Shown in pieces: positions 26,539-34,911 of a stretch of 64,000 nt of DNA. The notes beneath the pieces were generated by a model. It was not told the origin of the DNA. It saw only the letters and a list, made by a program, of their open reading frames with translations, and did no database searches. Positions within the stretch are counted from its first letter, which is position 1; every line of letters starts with the position of its first letter. The position numbers and the translations under genes are program-made. The stretch comes from Halobellus sp. LT62 (GTDB lineage Archaea > Halobacteriota > Halobacteria > Halobacteriales > Haloferacaceae): contig NZ_JAYEZO010000001.1 of assembly GCF_037031285.1 (NCBI RefSeq), positions 1,550,001-1,614,000 on the forward strand, in the 5' to 3' direction.

Positions 26539-27387
26539 TCAGAGGTTCAGAATCTCACGAGCCTCCTCCGGCGTCGCGATCGGCCGTTCGAGACGGTTCG
26601 CGATATCGGCGGTTCGCTCGACCAACTGGGCGTTGCTCTCGACTAACTCGCCGCGTCGGTAGTAGACGTTGTCCTCCATTCCGACGCGGACGTGTCCGCC
26701 GAGCGTCATCGCCATCGTCGTCAGGGGGAGTTGGTGGCGACCGATCGCCATACACTGCCACTCGGCTCCCTCGGGGAGGTTGTCGACGAGGTTGAGGAGG
26801 TTTCGTGGCCTCGGGATCGTCCCGGTCTGCATTCCGAGAATGAGCGTCGTCCAGTACGGTTCCTCGATCAGCCCTTCCTCGACGAGGTGGTGGACCTCCG
26901 TCAGATGTCCGGGACCGAACACTTCGAGCTCCGGTTTGACGTCGTGGTCGTTCATCCGGCGGGCGTACTCCTCGTTCTGTACCCGCGTGTTCATCGCGAC
27001 GGTGTCGCCTCGGGTGTTGAGCGGGCCGAGGTCGATCGTCGCCAGATCCGGTGTCGGTTCGGTTTCGAGGACCGGTCGGATGCGTCCCTCCCGGTCGTTC
27101 CCGCCGCCGGTCGTGAAGTTCACGATGATATCGTCACAGCGCTCCTCGATGATATCGCGGAGCTCTTGGAACTTGGCGACGTCCTTCGTCGGCTCACCGT
27201 CCTCGTCTCGCGCGTGGACGTGGACGATCGACGCCCCGGCTTTCTCGCAGTTGCGAACGTCCGCTGCGATCTCTTCGGGCTGTTCGGGGAGGTTCGGGTT
27301 CGCCTCTTTCCCGTGCATTCCCCCGGTCGGCGCGACGCTGATGATAACCGGCTCTTCGAAGTAGTCTGCATATCCCTGATACGCCAT
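26539..27387 (-). CDS. beta-keto acid cleavage enzyme (BKACE, DUF849 family)
   Basis: TIM-barrel Zn enzyme of 282 residues. Family members condense a beta-keto acid with acetyl-CoA to give acetoacetate and a new acyl-CoA. The metal-binding H56-V-H58 sits in SIVHVHAR, PTGG at 20-23 begins the barrel, and VGMEDNVYY near residue 238 supplies the C-terminal acidic ligand. FTTGGG and FGPGHL are typical of the family. A TATA-like CTTATTAG lies about 27-30 bases upstream of the start. In this island it could cleave a keto acid formed by alcohol oxidation, with acetoacetate passed to a thiolase after activation. Confidence 0.88.
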   Translation of the reverse strand: MAYQGYADYFEEPVIISVAPTGGMHGKEANPNLPEQPEEIAADVRNCEKAGASIVHVHARDEDGEPTKDVAKFQELRDIIEERCDDIIVNFTTGGGNDREGRIRPVLETEPTPDLATIDLGPLNTRGDTVAMNTRVQNEEYARRMNDHDVKPELEVFGPGHLTEVHHLVEEGLIEEPYWTTLILGMQTGTIPRPRNLLNLVDNLPEGAEWQCMAIGRHQLPLTTMAMTLGGHVRVGMEDNVYYRRGELVESNAQLVERTADIANRLERPIATPEEAREILNL

Positions 27388-27519
27388 CGATCACGAATTT
27401 AATGGGATTGCTAATAAGGTTTCCCCGAGGGGTACCGCCTCGCGGCGGTCAGCAGTGGAGACTGGTAACCACGGTGTGAAACCGTGGCCTGTGAGGCCCC
27501 CGCGGAGCAGCGGTCTAAA
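27388..27519. repeat. cluster of five consecutive short inverted repeats
   Basis: Between BKACE and MATE there are five perfect small stems in 91 bp: CCCC-GA-GGGG (27423-27432), ACCGCC-tcgc-GGCGGT (27434-27449), CCACGG-N7-CCGTGG (27469-27487), GGCC-N5-GGCC (27486-27498) and CCGC-N6-GCGG (27500-27513). One stem could be a terminator for the MATE gene, but five in a row suggest a structured RNA or the end of a former mobile element. No coding frame is visible. Confidence 0.5.
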
Positions 27520-28992
27520 TCAATCCGCGCCCGCACGCGCTCTGGCGACACCGGCGCGACCGATCGCCTTCCAACGGTTCGACCGGTATCTGGTCCAGTT
27601 GATCGCCGCTCGAACGTAAATATCAGCCCAGATCGAGATGAAAACTGCCGTGAGGCCGATACCGAGCCCCGGAGCGACCGTGTATCCGAAGGCGGTGAAC
27701 GTCACGCCCGCCGACAGCGCGAGGACCGAGATCGGGAGTCGGATCACGTAATTGCCGACGAGCGTCGCGTAGAAGGGGACCTTCGTATCGCCGGCCCCAC
27801 GGAGCGCGCCTTGGAACGTCCGACTGATGCTGAATCCCACGATCGCGGCGCTAAATACGTAGATGAACGTCACGGTGAGCCCGATGTCATCCGCGCCGAA
27901 CAGCAGCGCCAACTGCCGGGCACCGATGACGACCAGCGTTCCGAGGATGATCCCCGTCGCCAGCGAGATCCGGAAGGTCTGCCACCCGTACTTCTCGGCG
28001 GTGTCCTCGTCGTCGTTACCGAGCGCTTGGCCGACCAACGTGCTCGACGCCGTCGCGTACCCGAACGCCGGCATTCGGGCCAGCGTCACGATCCGGCGAC
28101 CGATGGCGTACGCGGCCACGACGTTCGTTCCCAGTGCGCCGAGGACGAACAGAAACGGAAATCGCGCGGCGATCCCCGCGACTTTTGTTCCCGAGAGCGG
28201 CAGGCTCACGCGGACGATCTCGCGGACAATCGCGAGATCGACGTGAGGTCCCGAGAGGTTCAACTCGATGCCGAACCGCCCCGAGAGGAACGCGGCGGTG
28301 AATATCACGGCTTGGAGGGCGTTGGCGACCGCGGTGCCGATCGCGGCACCCGCGATCCCGAGGCTGGGAAACGGCCCGAGGCCGAAGATGAGAACCGCGT
28401 TCACGACCGTATTCGTCGGCAGCGAACTGGTGCGGATGTACATCGGCGTTCGGGTGTCGCCGACGCCGGCCATCGCCCGCGACGCGACGATGTTCCAGAA
28501 GTGAAACGGCGTCGAGATCATCAGCAGTTTCAGGTAGATCGCACCGAGGGCGATCGCTTCCGGGTCGTCCGTCAGCACGTCGATCAGCGGCGCGGCCCAG
28601 ACCCACCCGATCACGGCGAAGGGGATCGAAATGACGAGCGTGAGCCAAAGGGACTGTTTGAGCGCGAGATTCGCCCGCTCGGCATCACGAGCGCCCGTGA
28701 ACCGCGAGACGATGCTGATCGTCCCGCTGGCCAGCGCGAGACCGATGCCCAGCGTGAGCAAACTGTACTGAAACCCGAACTGGAGGGCGGCGACGGCGAC
28801 GGATCCGAGCGCGAGGCTCACCATGAAGAAATCGACGGTCCGGATGAGCGTGCGGAGGCCGCCGGAGACGATCACGGGGACCGCCAGATCGAAGATCTCC
28901 TCGCCCATCTCCCGGTCGACGACGCCGAGACGGGCTAACCAAGCCGGATATTTCGCGAGTGCTGATCGGACCCCGTTACGGAGACTATCCAC
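27520..28992 (-). CDS. MATE-family multidrug/metabolite exporter
   Basis: Membrane protein of 490 residues with about 12 hydrophobic segments arranged as two similar halves, as in MATE exporters. Repeated family features occur in both halves: VSGGLRTLIRTVDFFMVSLA and RAMAGVGDTRTP in the first, RTFQGALRGAGDTKVPFY in the second. It would exchange organic cations or metabolites for Na+ or H+. A TATA-like GCTATTTAATC lies near -27. It is divergent from the alpha/beta hydrolase, and could relieve toxicity of intermediates from the catabolic cluster, though this is inference from position only. Confidence 0.92.
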   Translation of the reverse strand: MDSLRNGVRSALAKYPAWLARLGVVDREMGEEIFDLAVPVIVSGGLRTLIRTVDFFMVSLALGSVAVAALQFGFQYSLLTLGIGLALASGTISIVSRFTGARDAERANLALKQSLWLTLVISIPFAVIGWVWAAPLIDVLTDDPEAIALGAIYLKLLMISTPFHFWNIVASRAMAGVGDTRTPMYIRTSSLPTNTVVNAVLIFGLGPFPSLGIAGAAIGTAVANALQAVIFTAAFLSGRFGIELNLSGPHVDLAIVREIVRVSLPLSGTKVAGIAARFPFLFVLGALGTNVVAAYAIGRRIVTLARMPAFGYATASSTLVGQALGNDDEDTAEKYGWQTFRISLATGIILGTLVVIGARQLALLFGADDIGLTVTFIYVFSAAIVGFSISRTFQGALRGAGDTKVPFYATLVGNYVIRLPISVLALSAGVTFTAFGYTVAPGLGIGLTAVFISIWADIYVRAAINWTRYRSNRWKAIGRAGVARARAGAD

Positions 28993-29091
28993 GGGCGAAA
29001 CTGTTAGCGCACGAGATTAAATAGCTTGGCGTCGCGCCGGAAACGACGTCACCGAGCCAACGTTTAAGCGGTACTCGGCGGTAGCTGAGGT
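28993..29091. promoter_or_regulatory. divergent promoters of MATE exporter and alpha/beta hydrolase
   Basis: Two TATA-like elements face away from each other in this 99-bp gap: CTATTTAATC on the minus strand (about 29016-29025) and ACGTTTAAGC on the plus strand (about 29057-29066). Each lies about 27 bases from its start codon, predicting two leaderless transcripts. Confidence 0.55.
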
Positions 29092-29877
29092 ATGGAATCT
29101 GTGACGTCTGCCGACGGTACAGCCATCGCGTATTCGCGCGGCGGTGGCGGGCCCGCGTTGATACTCGTCCACGGGACCGGGGTCGATCACCACGTTTGGG
29201 ACGACGTCGTTCCCACGCTCTCGGAGTCCTTCGAGGTCTATGCGATCGACCGTAGGGGAAGGGGCGAAAGCGGAGACACAGAGGAGTACTCCATCGAACA
29301 CGAGTTCGACGACATCGCGGCGCTCGCCGCGTCGATCGACGGTCCGGTGAACGTGGTCGCTCACTCGTACGGAGCGATCTGTGCGGTCGGGGCCGCACAG
29401 CGCGTGTCCGAGCTACGCCGACTCGTCCTGTATGAGCCTCCGCTCTGGCGGGGCGACGGGTCGCCGTCGCCGCCTCCGGAACAGCGCCGGATGCGGGAGC
29501 TGGTCGACCGAGGCGATTATCAGGGGGTCCTCGAAACGTACTGGGTCGATATGCGCGGCGAGCCCGACCGATTCCAACGACTCAAGTCGCGCTCGGACTA
29601 TGACCGACGGGTTGACGTCGCCCACACCTTTCCCCGAGAGATGTCCGGCCGGCGAGAGTTCCGTCCTACCCCGGAGACGTATCCGGCCGTTGAGGTCCCG
29701 ACCCTCCTCCTCACTGGCTCCGAAACCCACGACTCGATCAAGCGATCTGTTGCCGCGACCGCGGCGCTCTTTCCGGACGGCGAAACGGTGGAAATCGACG
29801 GATGCGGTCACGCGGCGATGAATACCGCACCCGAGAGATTCGTCTCGGAAGTCGTCGATTTTCTCGTCGACGGCTGA
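29092..29877 (+). CDS. alpha/beta hydrolase
   Basis: Hydrolase of 261 residues with the standard fold. The oxyanion-hole motif is LVHGTG (25-30), the nucleophile elbow is AHS92YG, and the catalytic His is H240 in GCGHAAM. The acid is probably in LTGSETHDS. Many members of this subgroup hydrolyse esters or C-C bonds of small carbonyl compounds. There is no signal peptide. It is followed by a long intergenic stretch and a thiolase on the same strand. The specific substrate is unknown. Confidence 0.88.
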   Translation: MESVTSADGTAIAYSRGGGGPALILVHGTGVDHHVWDDVVPTLSESFEVYAIDRRGRGESGDTEEYSIEHEFDDIAALAASIDGPVNVVAHSYGAICAVGAAQRVSELRRLVLYEPPLWRGDGSPSPPPEQRRMRELVDRGDYQGVLETYWVDMRGEPDRFQRLKSRSDYDRRVDVAHTFPREMSGRREFRPTPETYPAVEVPTLLLTGSETHDSIKRSVAATAALFPDGETVEIDGCGHAAMNTAPERFVSEVVDFLVDG

Positions 29878-30535
29878 CCCCCGGCGGCTGTAAACTGATC
29901 TATCATCCGCGTCCGTGCTCCTCCCCATCCTTTCGTAATCAGTCGCTTCGACCATTTGAGCGGGGGTTGCGCCGCTGTGGGCTGCTTCGTCTTTGCATCG
30001 TTTCACGGGCGCAGTAGTGGAATCGAGTGCCGAATAGATTTGAATGGGTCAAATAGATCGGTTGGTTACGGTAGTTCCCCCGACACCGCGACTCACTCCC
30101 GACACAGGGGTATCTATAATTACTATTCCTTATGTAGCGAGTGTGAGACACTCGAATCGTACCCCCGAATGACAGTTAATTTAACAAGAGTACATATGTT
30201 ATTTTCACAGCCTCATACAGCTTATTTTGACAGTATGAAATACACCTGCCGTACTCGAGCGCGCCCGATCGCGATTTCACTTCGGCGTATTCCGTCGGGA
30301 CTGAAGTTCATCGTCCCTCGTCGCTCTCCGAACGAGTTTTTCGGGTGCTCTCTCGCAGTTGTCGGTTCGATCGGCTGCGTCATACCCACTCGTTGGACGA
30401 TGAGTGGACGTCGCACTACTCGTCCGGTCGCTCTCGGTCGACGATCAGGTCCCGCTTTCCAACAACCTTTGATAGTATAGAATAACCCGCTCGCCGAAAC
30501 AACTTTGTCCCTTTCGGCGTCAGTTCGAACTGATT
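29878..30535. other. intergenic region, 658 bp, no intact gene
   Basis: The stretch is less GC-rich than its flanks, notably 30090-30240, which includes ATCTATAATTACTATTCC and TTAATTTAAC. Open frames here have codon use unlike real haloarchaeal genes (many Ser, Arg and Cys) and are dismissed. Its last 120 bases contain a possible minus-strand C-terminal remnant, listed separately. The thiolase promoter must also lie near its right end. Confidence 0.5.
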
Positions 30536-30538
30536 ATG
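30416..30538 (-). pseudogene. possible C-terminal remnant of a small regulator-like protein
   Basis: Read on the minus strand, about 38 codons ending at 30416 give a protein-like C-terminus (NQFELTPKGTKLFRRAG, later GKRDLIVDRERPDE). The LTPKG pattern recalls the wing of winged-helix regulators. Upstream on that strand the frame runs into the thiolase gene, so at most a fragment survives. It could be chance. Confidence 0.25.
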
Positions 30539-31690
30539 AGAGACGCTGTTATCGTCGATGCCGTCCGTACCCCGTTCGGTGAGCGCGGAGGCTCGTTCCG
30601 TGATCTGCATCCCCAAGACTTGGCTGCTCGACCGTTGACGGGATTGCAAGAACGGAACGGCTTCGACCCCGCGGTTGTCGACGACGTGATCTACGGCTGC
30701 GTCACGCCGGTCGACGAACAGGGGATGAACATCGGCCGGCTCGCGCCGCTCGTCGCCGGCTGGGGCGACAGTGTGCCCGGCGTTCAACTGAATCGCTTCT
30801 GCGGCTCCGGCCAGCAGTCCGTGAACTTCGCCGCCGGGATGGTGATGTCCGGGCAGCAGGACGTTGTGGTCGCCGGCGGAGTCGAACATATGAGCCGGGT
30901 GCGGATGGGATCAGACGGGTCCGACGAGGACCTCACCGACACCTACTTCGAGCACGTCGAAGAGAAGGTCACTCAGGGCGAGGCGGCAGAACGTATCGCC
31001 GAAACGTGGGACTTCACTCGCGAGGAGATGGACGAGTTGGCCGTCGATTCTCACCGCCGCTGGAAAGAGGCACAGGACGACGGACGGTACGACGATCAGA
31101 TCGTCCCGGTCGAGGCCGAACTGGACGGTGAGACCGTCGTGGTCGACGAGGACGAACACCCTCGCCCCGGCAGCACCGTCGAGAACCTTGCCGACATCCC
31201 GCTGGCGTTTCGCGAGGAAGAAAACGGCGTCCACCACGCGGGCAATTCCTCGGGCATCGTCGACGGCGCGTCGGCGGTCTTGATCGCCAGCGAGGAGATC
31301 GCGGCGGCGCACGGTTGGGAACCGATGGCACGGATCGTCGAGACGCAAGCCGTCGGCAGCGACCCCGTATTGATGCTCACCGGGCCGATTCCAGCGACCG
31401 AGCAACTCCTCGACACCGTCGGGATGGACGTCGACGACGTCGACCTGTTCGAGGTCAACGAGGCCTTCGCGTCCGTCGCCGCCGCGTGGATGGAAGAGAC
31501 GGGGGCTCCGTGGGAGAAGACGAACGTCAACGGGGGTGCAATCGCTCACGGCCACCCGCTCGGGGGGACCGGCAGCGCGCTCGTCGGAAAGCTCGCGCAC
31601 GAGCTCCAGCGGACCGGAACCGACTACGCGCTCTCGACGATGTGCATCGGGTTCGGTCAGGGTATCGCGACGCTCTTAGAGCGGGTCTGA
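30536..31690 (+). CDS. thiolase (acetyl-CoA C-acyltransferase family)
   Basis: Thiolase of 384 residues that cleaves 3-ketoacyl-CoA, or runs in reverse on acetyl-CoA. Active-site residues are C89 in NRFCGSGQQ, H340 in GGAIAHGHPLGGTG and C370 in STMCIGFGQG; NEAF is also present. The start MRDAVIVDAVRTPFG is canonical. It would convert keto-acyl-CoA or acetoacetyl-CoA formed by the island enzymes to acetyl-CoA. It converges on the 2-oxoacid dehydrogenase operon. Upstream A/T-rich sequence (about 30468-30484) may hold the promoter, but the spacing is not convincing. Confidence 0.93.
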   Translation: MRDAVIVDAVRTPFGERGGSFRDLHPQDLAARPLTGLQERNGFDPAVVDDVIYGCVTPVDEQGMNIGRLAPLVAGWGDSVPGVQLNRFCGSGQQSVNFAAGMVMSGQQDVVVAGGVEHMSRVRMGSDGSDEDLTDTYFEHVEEKVTQGEAAERIAETWDFTREEMDELAVDSHRRWKEAQDDGRYDDQIVPVEAELDGETVVVDEDEHPRPGSTVENLADIPLAFREEENGVHHAGNSSGIVDGASAVLIASEEIAAAHGWEPMARIVETQAVGSDPVLMLTGPIPATEQLLDTVGMDVDDVDLFEVNEAFASVAAAWMEETGAPWEKTNVNGGAIAHGHPLGGTGSALVGKLAHELQRTGTDYALSTMCIGFGQGIATLLERV

Positions 31691-31787
31691 GCGCTCCGGC
31701 GACGGAAGAACGGACTCGACTAGATTCGCCCACCACGCGGTCCGAGTAGCCAGTGCCTACCCGGGGCCGCTTACGCCGTGCCATTTC

Positions 31788-32495
31788 TCAGACGTACTGC
31801 TCCGCCGTTTCGACGTTGCTAACGAGCGTCTCCAGAAACCGCGCGGCGTCGGCCCCGTCGACGATCCGATGGTCGAAACTCAGACTCAGCGTCATATGCG
31901 GGCGAAAGCGGACCTCACCGTCCGAACGGACGGCTCGATCGGTCGTTCGGCCGAGCCCGAGGATGCCGACCTCGGGCGGGTTGATGATCGGGTCGAACGA
32001 GTCAACGCCGAGCGGCCCGAGGTTCGAGAGGGTGAACGTCCCGTTACGGAAGAGGCTCATCGTGTAGTCGCCGGACTGTACGCGTTCGGTCAACCGCTTT
32101 CGCTCAGCGGCCACCTCGTAGAGCGATTTCGACGCGAGATCCGCGATGACCGGCGTGACCAGCCCGTCGTCGATCGTCACGGCGATACCCACGTTCCGCT
32201 CCTCGAAGAGCCGGTGCGTGTCGTCCTCGAACGTCGCGTTAAACGCCGGATGCGCTCCGAGGGCGTCCGAAAGTGCACAGAGCAGGACGTCCGTTATCGC
32301 CGGGTCGACGCCGTCGCATCCGGCCTCCGCGTTGCCGGCCGCGGCTACTACTGATTCGGCATCGACGGTTCGATTTACCGTCACGTGCACCGCCTGCCGA
32401 TAGCTGTCGCCGAGGCGGCGCGAGATCGTCTTCCGCATCGGCGTCAACGTCCTCTCCTCGCGGACGGTTCGCTCGGCCGGTCCGTTCTCATTCAT
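31788..32495 (-). CDS. 2-oxoacid dehydrogenase E2 catalytic domain, free-standing
   Basis: Acyltransferase of 235 residues containing only the catalytic domain of E2. The active-site motif SLSFDHRIVDGADAARF is near the C-terminus with His209, and the substrate-channel segment FTLSNLGPLGVDSFDPIINPP is complete. No lipoyl domain and no recognisable subunit-binding domain precede it; the N-terminus goes directly into TPMRKTISRRL. The lipoyl domain is a separate gene just upstream. It transfers the acyl group from lipoyl to CoA. Last gene of the operon, 43 bp after the lipoyl gene. Confidence 0.88.
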   Translation of the reverse strand: MNENGPAERTVREERTLTPMRKTISRRLGDSYRQAVHVTVNRTVDAESVVAAAGNAEAGCDGVDPAITDVLLCALSDALGAHPAFNATFEDDTHRLFEERNVGIAVTIDDGLVTPVIADLASKSLYEVAAERKRLTERVQSGDYTMSLFRNGTFTLSNLGPLGVDSFDPIINPPEVGILGLGRTTDRAVRSDGEVRFRPHMTLSLSFDHRIVDGADAARFLETLVSNVETAEQYV

Positions 32496-32538
32496 CGGTT
32501 TAGCTCACCCATTGATTCTGCTCGCTTATTTGCTCGTC

Positions 32539-32820
32539 TCACGCGTCTTCACCCTCCATTCCGTCCGGAGTAATCCACCCGAGAGTCTCCCCGCGCTCGA
32601 ACTCGGCGTCTTCGCCGCGAAGGATTTCCGTCAGCGTTCCCGCGACCGGCGCGTACACGTCCAGACTGACCTTCTCGATCTGCACCTCACAGAGGCTCTC
32701 AGAGTCCTCGACGGCGACGCCCTCGCCGACGAACCAGTTCACGACGACGCCCTCGTCGCTCTCGACGTCGTCCGGCCACTCCCCGACGGTCACCGCCACG
32801 CGGTCGTCGTGCTCGCTCAT
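32539..32820 (-). CDS. free-standing lipoyl domain protein of the 2-oxoacid dehydrogenase complex
   Basis: Single biotinyl/lipoyl domain of 93 residues. The lipoyl acceptor is K50 in CEVQIEKVSLDVYAP, followed by the turn PVAGTLTEIL. It would carry acyl groups between E1 and E2, a task normally done by a domain fused to E2. The start at 32820 (MSEHDD) is used; the upstream in-frame codons overlap the E1 beta gene. The gap to E1 beta is 4 bp, indicating tight coupling. Confidence 0.87.
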   Translation of the reverse strand: MSEHDDRVAVTVGEWPDDVESDEGVVVNWFVGEGVAVEDSESLCEVQIEKVSLDVYAPVAGTLTEILRGEDAEFERGETLGWITPDGMEGEDA

Positions 32821-32824
32821 CGCT

Positions 32825-33838
32825 TTACTGGGCCCGTTCGATCGCACTCACGATGTCCTCGGTGCTCGGGATGATCTCGTTTTCCAGCGGTCGTGAGTAG
32901 GGAATCGGAACGTCCGGGACCGCAACCCGTTCGACGCGTTCGAGCGCGCCGAGCGCCTCGTCGGCGACGCTCGCGACGACCTCTCCTGTCACGCCGAAGG
33001 AGCGGTAATCCTCGTCGACGACGACGAGATTCCCGGTTTTCTCGACCGATTCGACGATGGTATCGGTATCGAGCGGCACCAAGGATCGGAGGTCGATCAC
33101 CTCCGCACTGACGCCGTCGGAATCGAGCGTTTCGGCGGCTTCGAGCGCTCTGTGTACGTGTAACCCGAGCGTGACGACCGTCACGTCGTCGCCCTCGCGT
33201 TTCACGTCGGCTTTGCCGAACGGGATCGTGTAATCAGTCTCCGGGACCGGGGTTTTCGGTCCCTCCGGGGCGGGCATCCACCCGATGCCCATCAGCCGCT
33301 TGTGGAACATATACAGCACGGGATCGTCGTCGCGGATGGCGTTATGCATCAACCCTTTCGCCTCGTAGGCCGTCGACGGAACGACGACTTTCAGTCCCGG
33401 GATATGCGCGAACGTCCCGTAGAGGGTCTGTGAGTGCTGGGCGGCGTCGTTGTACGTCCCGCCGACCGCGGCGGTGAGGACCATCGGAACCGACACGGTC
33501 CCGCCGCTCATATACGTGTTCTTGGCCATCTGGTTGTAGATCTGATCCATCGCGACGCCGAAGAAATCGACGAACATCAACTCGGCGATTGGGCGCATGC
33601 CGACCTGCGCGGCCCCGACCGCCGCGCCCAGATAGGCGGTCTCGCTGATAGGTACGTCCATCACACGGTCGTAGCCGAACTCCTCGCGGAGCCCCTGCGT
33701 CGAATCGAAGATGCCGCCGTAATCGGCGACGTCCTCGCCCATATAGAACACCTCGTCGTTCTCGCGCATCTCGTGAGCGATGGCCGAAACCATCGCTCGA
33801 CTCATTGTCAGCTCGCGGGTCGACTCGGCTTCTGACAT
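32825..33838 (-). CDS. 2-oxoacid (acetoin-type) dehydrogenase E1 beta subunit
   Basis: Transketolase-like subunit of 337 residues, with the pyrimidine-binding domain first and the C-terminal domain last. Typical blocks are FYMGEDVADYGG, MDVPISETAYLGAAVGAA, QHSQTLYGTFAHIPGLKVVVPS and EVIDLRSLVPLD. It forms the heterotetrameric E1 with the alpha subunit encoded one base overlap upstream (TGATG). Substrate classes in this family are pyruvate, branched-chain keto acids and acetoin; I cannot choose between them from sequence. Confidence 0.92.
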   Translation of the reverse strand: MSEAESTRELTMSRAMVSAIAHEMRENDEVFYMGEDVADYGGIFDSTQGLREEFGYDRVMDVPISETAYLGAAVGAAQVGMRPIAELMFVDFFGVAMDQIYNQMAKNTYMSGGTVSVPMVLTAAVGGTYNDAAQHSQTLYGTFAHIPGLKVVVPSTAYEAKGLMHNAIRDDDPVLYMFHKRLMGIGWMPAPEGPKTPVPETDYTIPFGKADVKREGDDVTVVTLGLHVHRALEAAETLDSDGVSAEVIDLRSLVPLDTDTIVESVEKTGNLVVVDEDYRSFGVTGEVVASVADEALGALERVERVAVPDVPIPYSRPLENEIIPSTEDIVSAIERAQ

Positions 33839-34911
33839 CAGTCGTCACCTCCGGCGGTCCCGACGTCGGGTTCGCTGTCGGTCACGCCGCTCGGCGGGTT
33901 CACGAACACGTCTTCGTGGGCGGAATCCGGATCCGGTTGCGGCTGTTCTTTCGCCCACGCGATCGCCTCCTCGACGCGGTCGTGTGCCGTGGTCCGTATC
34001 TCCTCGATCCGTTCGCCTGTCACGCCCGCCTCACGCAGATCCGCCTCCAGCCGCGAAATCGAGTCGCGTTCGGCGGCCGCCTCCTGGTCCTTCTCCGGCC
34101 GATACGACTCCGGGTCGCCCATAAAGTGACCCATCCGTCGGTGCACCTGTACTTCGATGAGCGTCGGACCGTTGCGATCGCGTGCCCGACCGATCGCCTC
34201 CCCGGCGACCTCGTAGACCTCGATCGCGTCGTCGCAATCCACCCGGACGCCCGGCATCTCGAACCCGTCCGCGCGTTTCGCACCGTTTTCAACGTCCGTG
34301 ACGCGCTCTTTCGGCATACTGATCGCCCAGTCGTTGTCCTCGATGACGAACACGACCGGGAGATCGAACAGCGCCGCGAAGTTCAGCGATTCGAGGAAGG
34401 CACCCTGATCGATCGCCCCTTCGCCGAGATACGAGACGGCGACGCTGTCCTCGTTTCGCTTTTTCGCGGCGAGTCCGGCCCCGACAGCGGGCGGACACCC
34501 CTCGGCGATGATTCCGCTACAGGCGAAGTTCACCTCGGGATCGAAGAGGTGCATATGCCCGCCCTTTCCTTTCCCGAGTCCCGTCTCGCGGCCGAATATC
34601 TCCGCGGTCATTCGCTTGAGATCGACGCCTTTCGCGATCGCGATATGGTGGGGTCGGTGCGTCGCCGTGACTACGTCGTCGTCGGTTAAGTGTTGACACA
34701 CTCCGGCCGCAGCCGCCTCGTGTCCGGCCGCGAGGTGTAACTCCCCGGGAATGGGCCCCGCTGAGATGTCGAAAGCGGGCTGTTTTCCTTCGAGGTACTC
34801 CTCTTGCAGACGCTCTTCGTAGTGACGCGCTGTCACCATATCCTCGAACAGTCCCGTTACGGTTTCTTTGCTAACTAATGGCATCGTTTCAGACAATCGA
34901 ATGATACGCAT
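33838..34911 (-). CDS. 2-oxoacid (acetoin-type) dehydrogenase E1 alpha subunit
   Basis: Thiamine-diphosphate subunit of 357 residues. Key blocks are GHEAAAAGVCQHL, GKGKGGHMHLFD, the TPP motif GEGAIDQGAFLESLNFAAL ending in EDN, and HRRMGHFMGDPESYR. It decarboxylates a 2-oxo acid or cleaves acetoin and passes the acyl group to lipoyl. First gene of a four-gene operon (E1 alpha, E1 beta, lipoyl, E2); no E3 gene is in the window. A second ATG at 34884 is a possible start. The last 20 residues are acidic and low in complexity. Confidence 0.92.
   Translation of the reverse strand: MRIIRLSETMPLVSKETVTGLFEDMVTARHYEERLQEEYLEGKQPAFDISAGPIPGELHLAAGHEAAAAGVCQHLTDDDVVTATHRPHHIAIAKGVDLKRMTAEIFGRETGLGKGKGGHMHLFDPEVNFACSGIIAEGCPPAVGAGLAAKKRNEDSVAVSYLGEGAIDQGAFLESLNFAALFDLPVVFVIEDNDWAISMPKERVTDVENGAKRADGFEMPGVRVDCDDAIEVYEVAGEAIGRARDRNGPTLIEVQVHRRMGHFMGDPESYRPEKDQEAAAERDSISRLEADLREAGVTGERIEEIRTTAHDRVEEAIAWAKEQPQPDPDSAHEDVFVNPPSGVTDSEPDVGTAGGDD

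Noticed and set aside
27484-28938. 484-codon plus-strand open frame antisense to the MATE gene
   Set aside because: The composition is Arg/Asp/Glu with no folded-protein pattern, and it mirrors the hydrophobic MATE gene. Long antisense frames are common in GC-rich haloarchaeal DNA.
29956-30480. 174-codon plus-strand frame in the gap before the thiolase
   Set aside because: It is rich in Ser, Arg and Cys, is not acidic and has no family resemblance, so it is probably noncoding.
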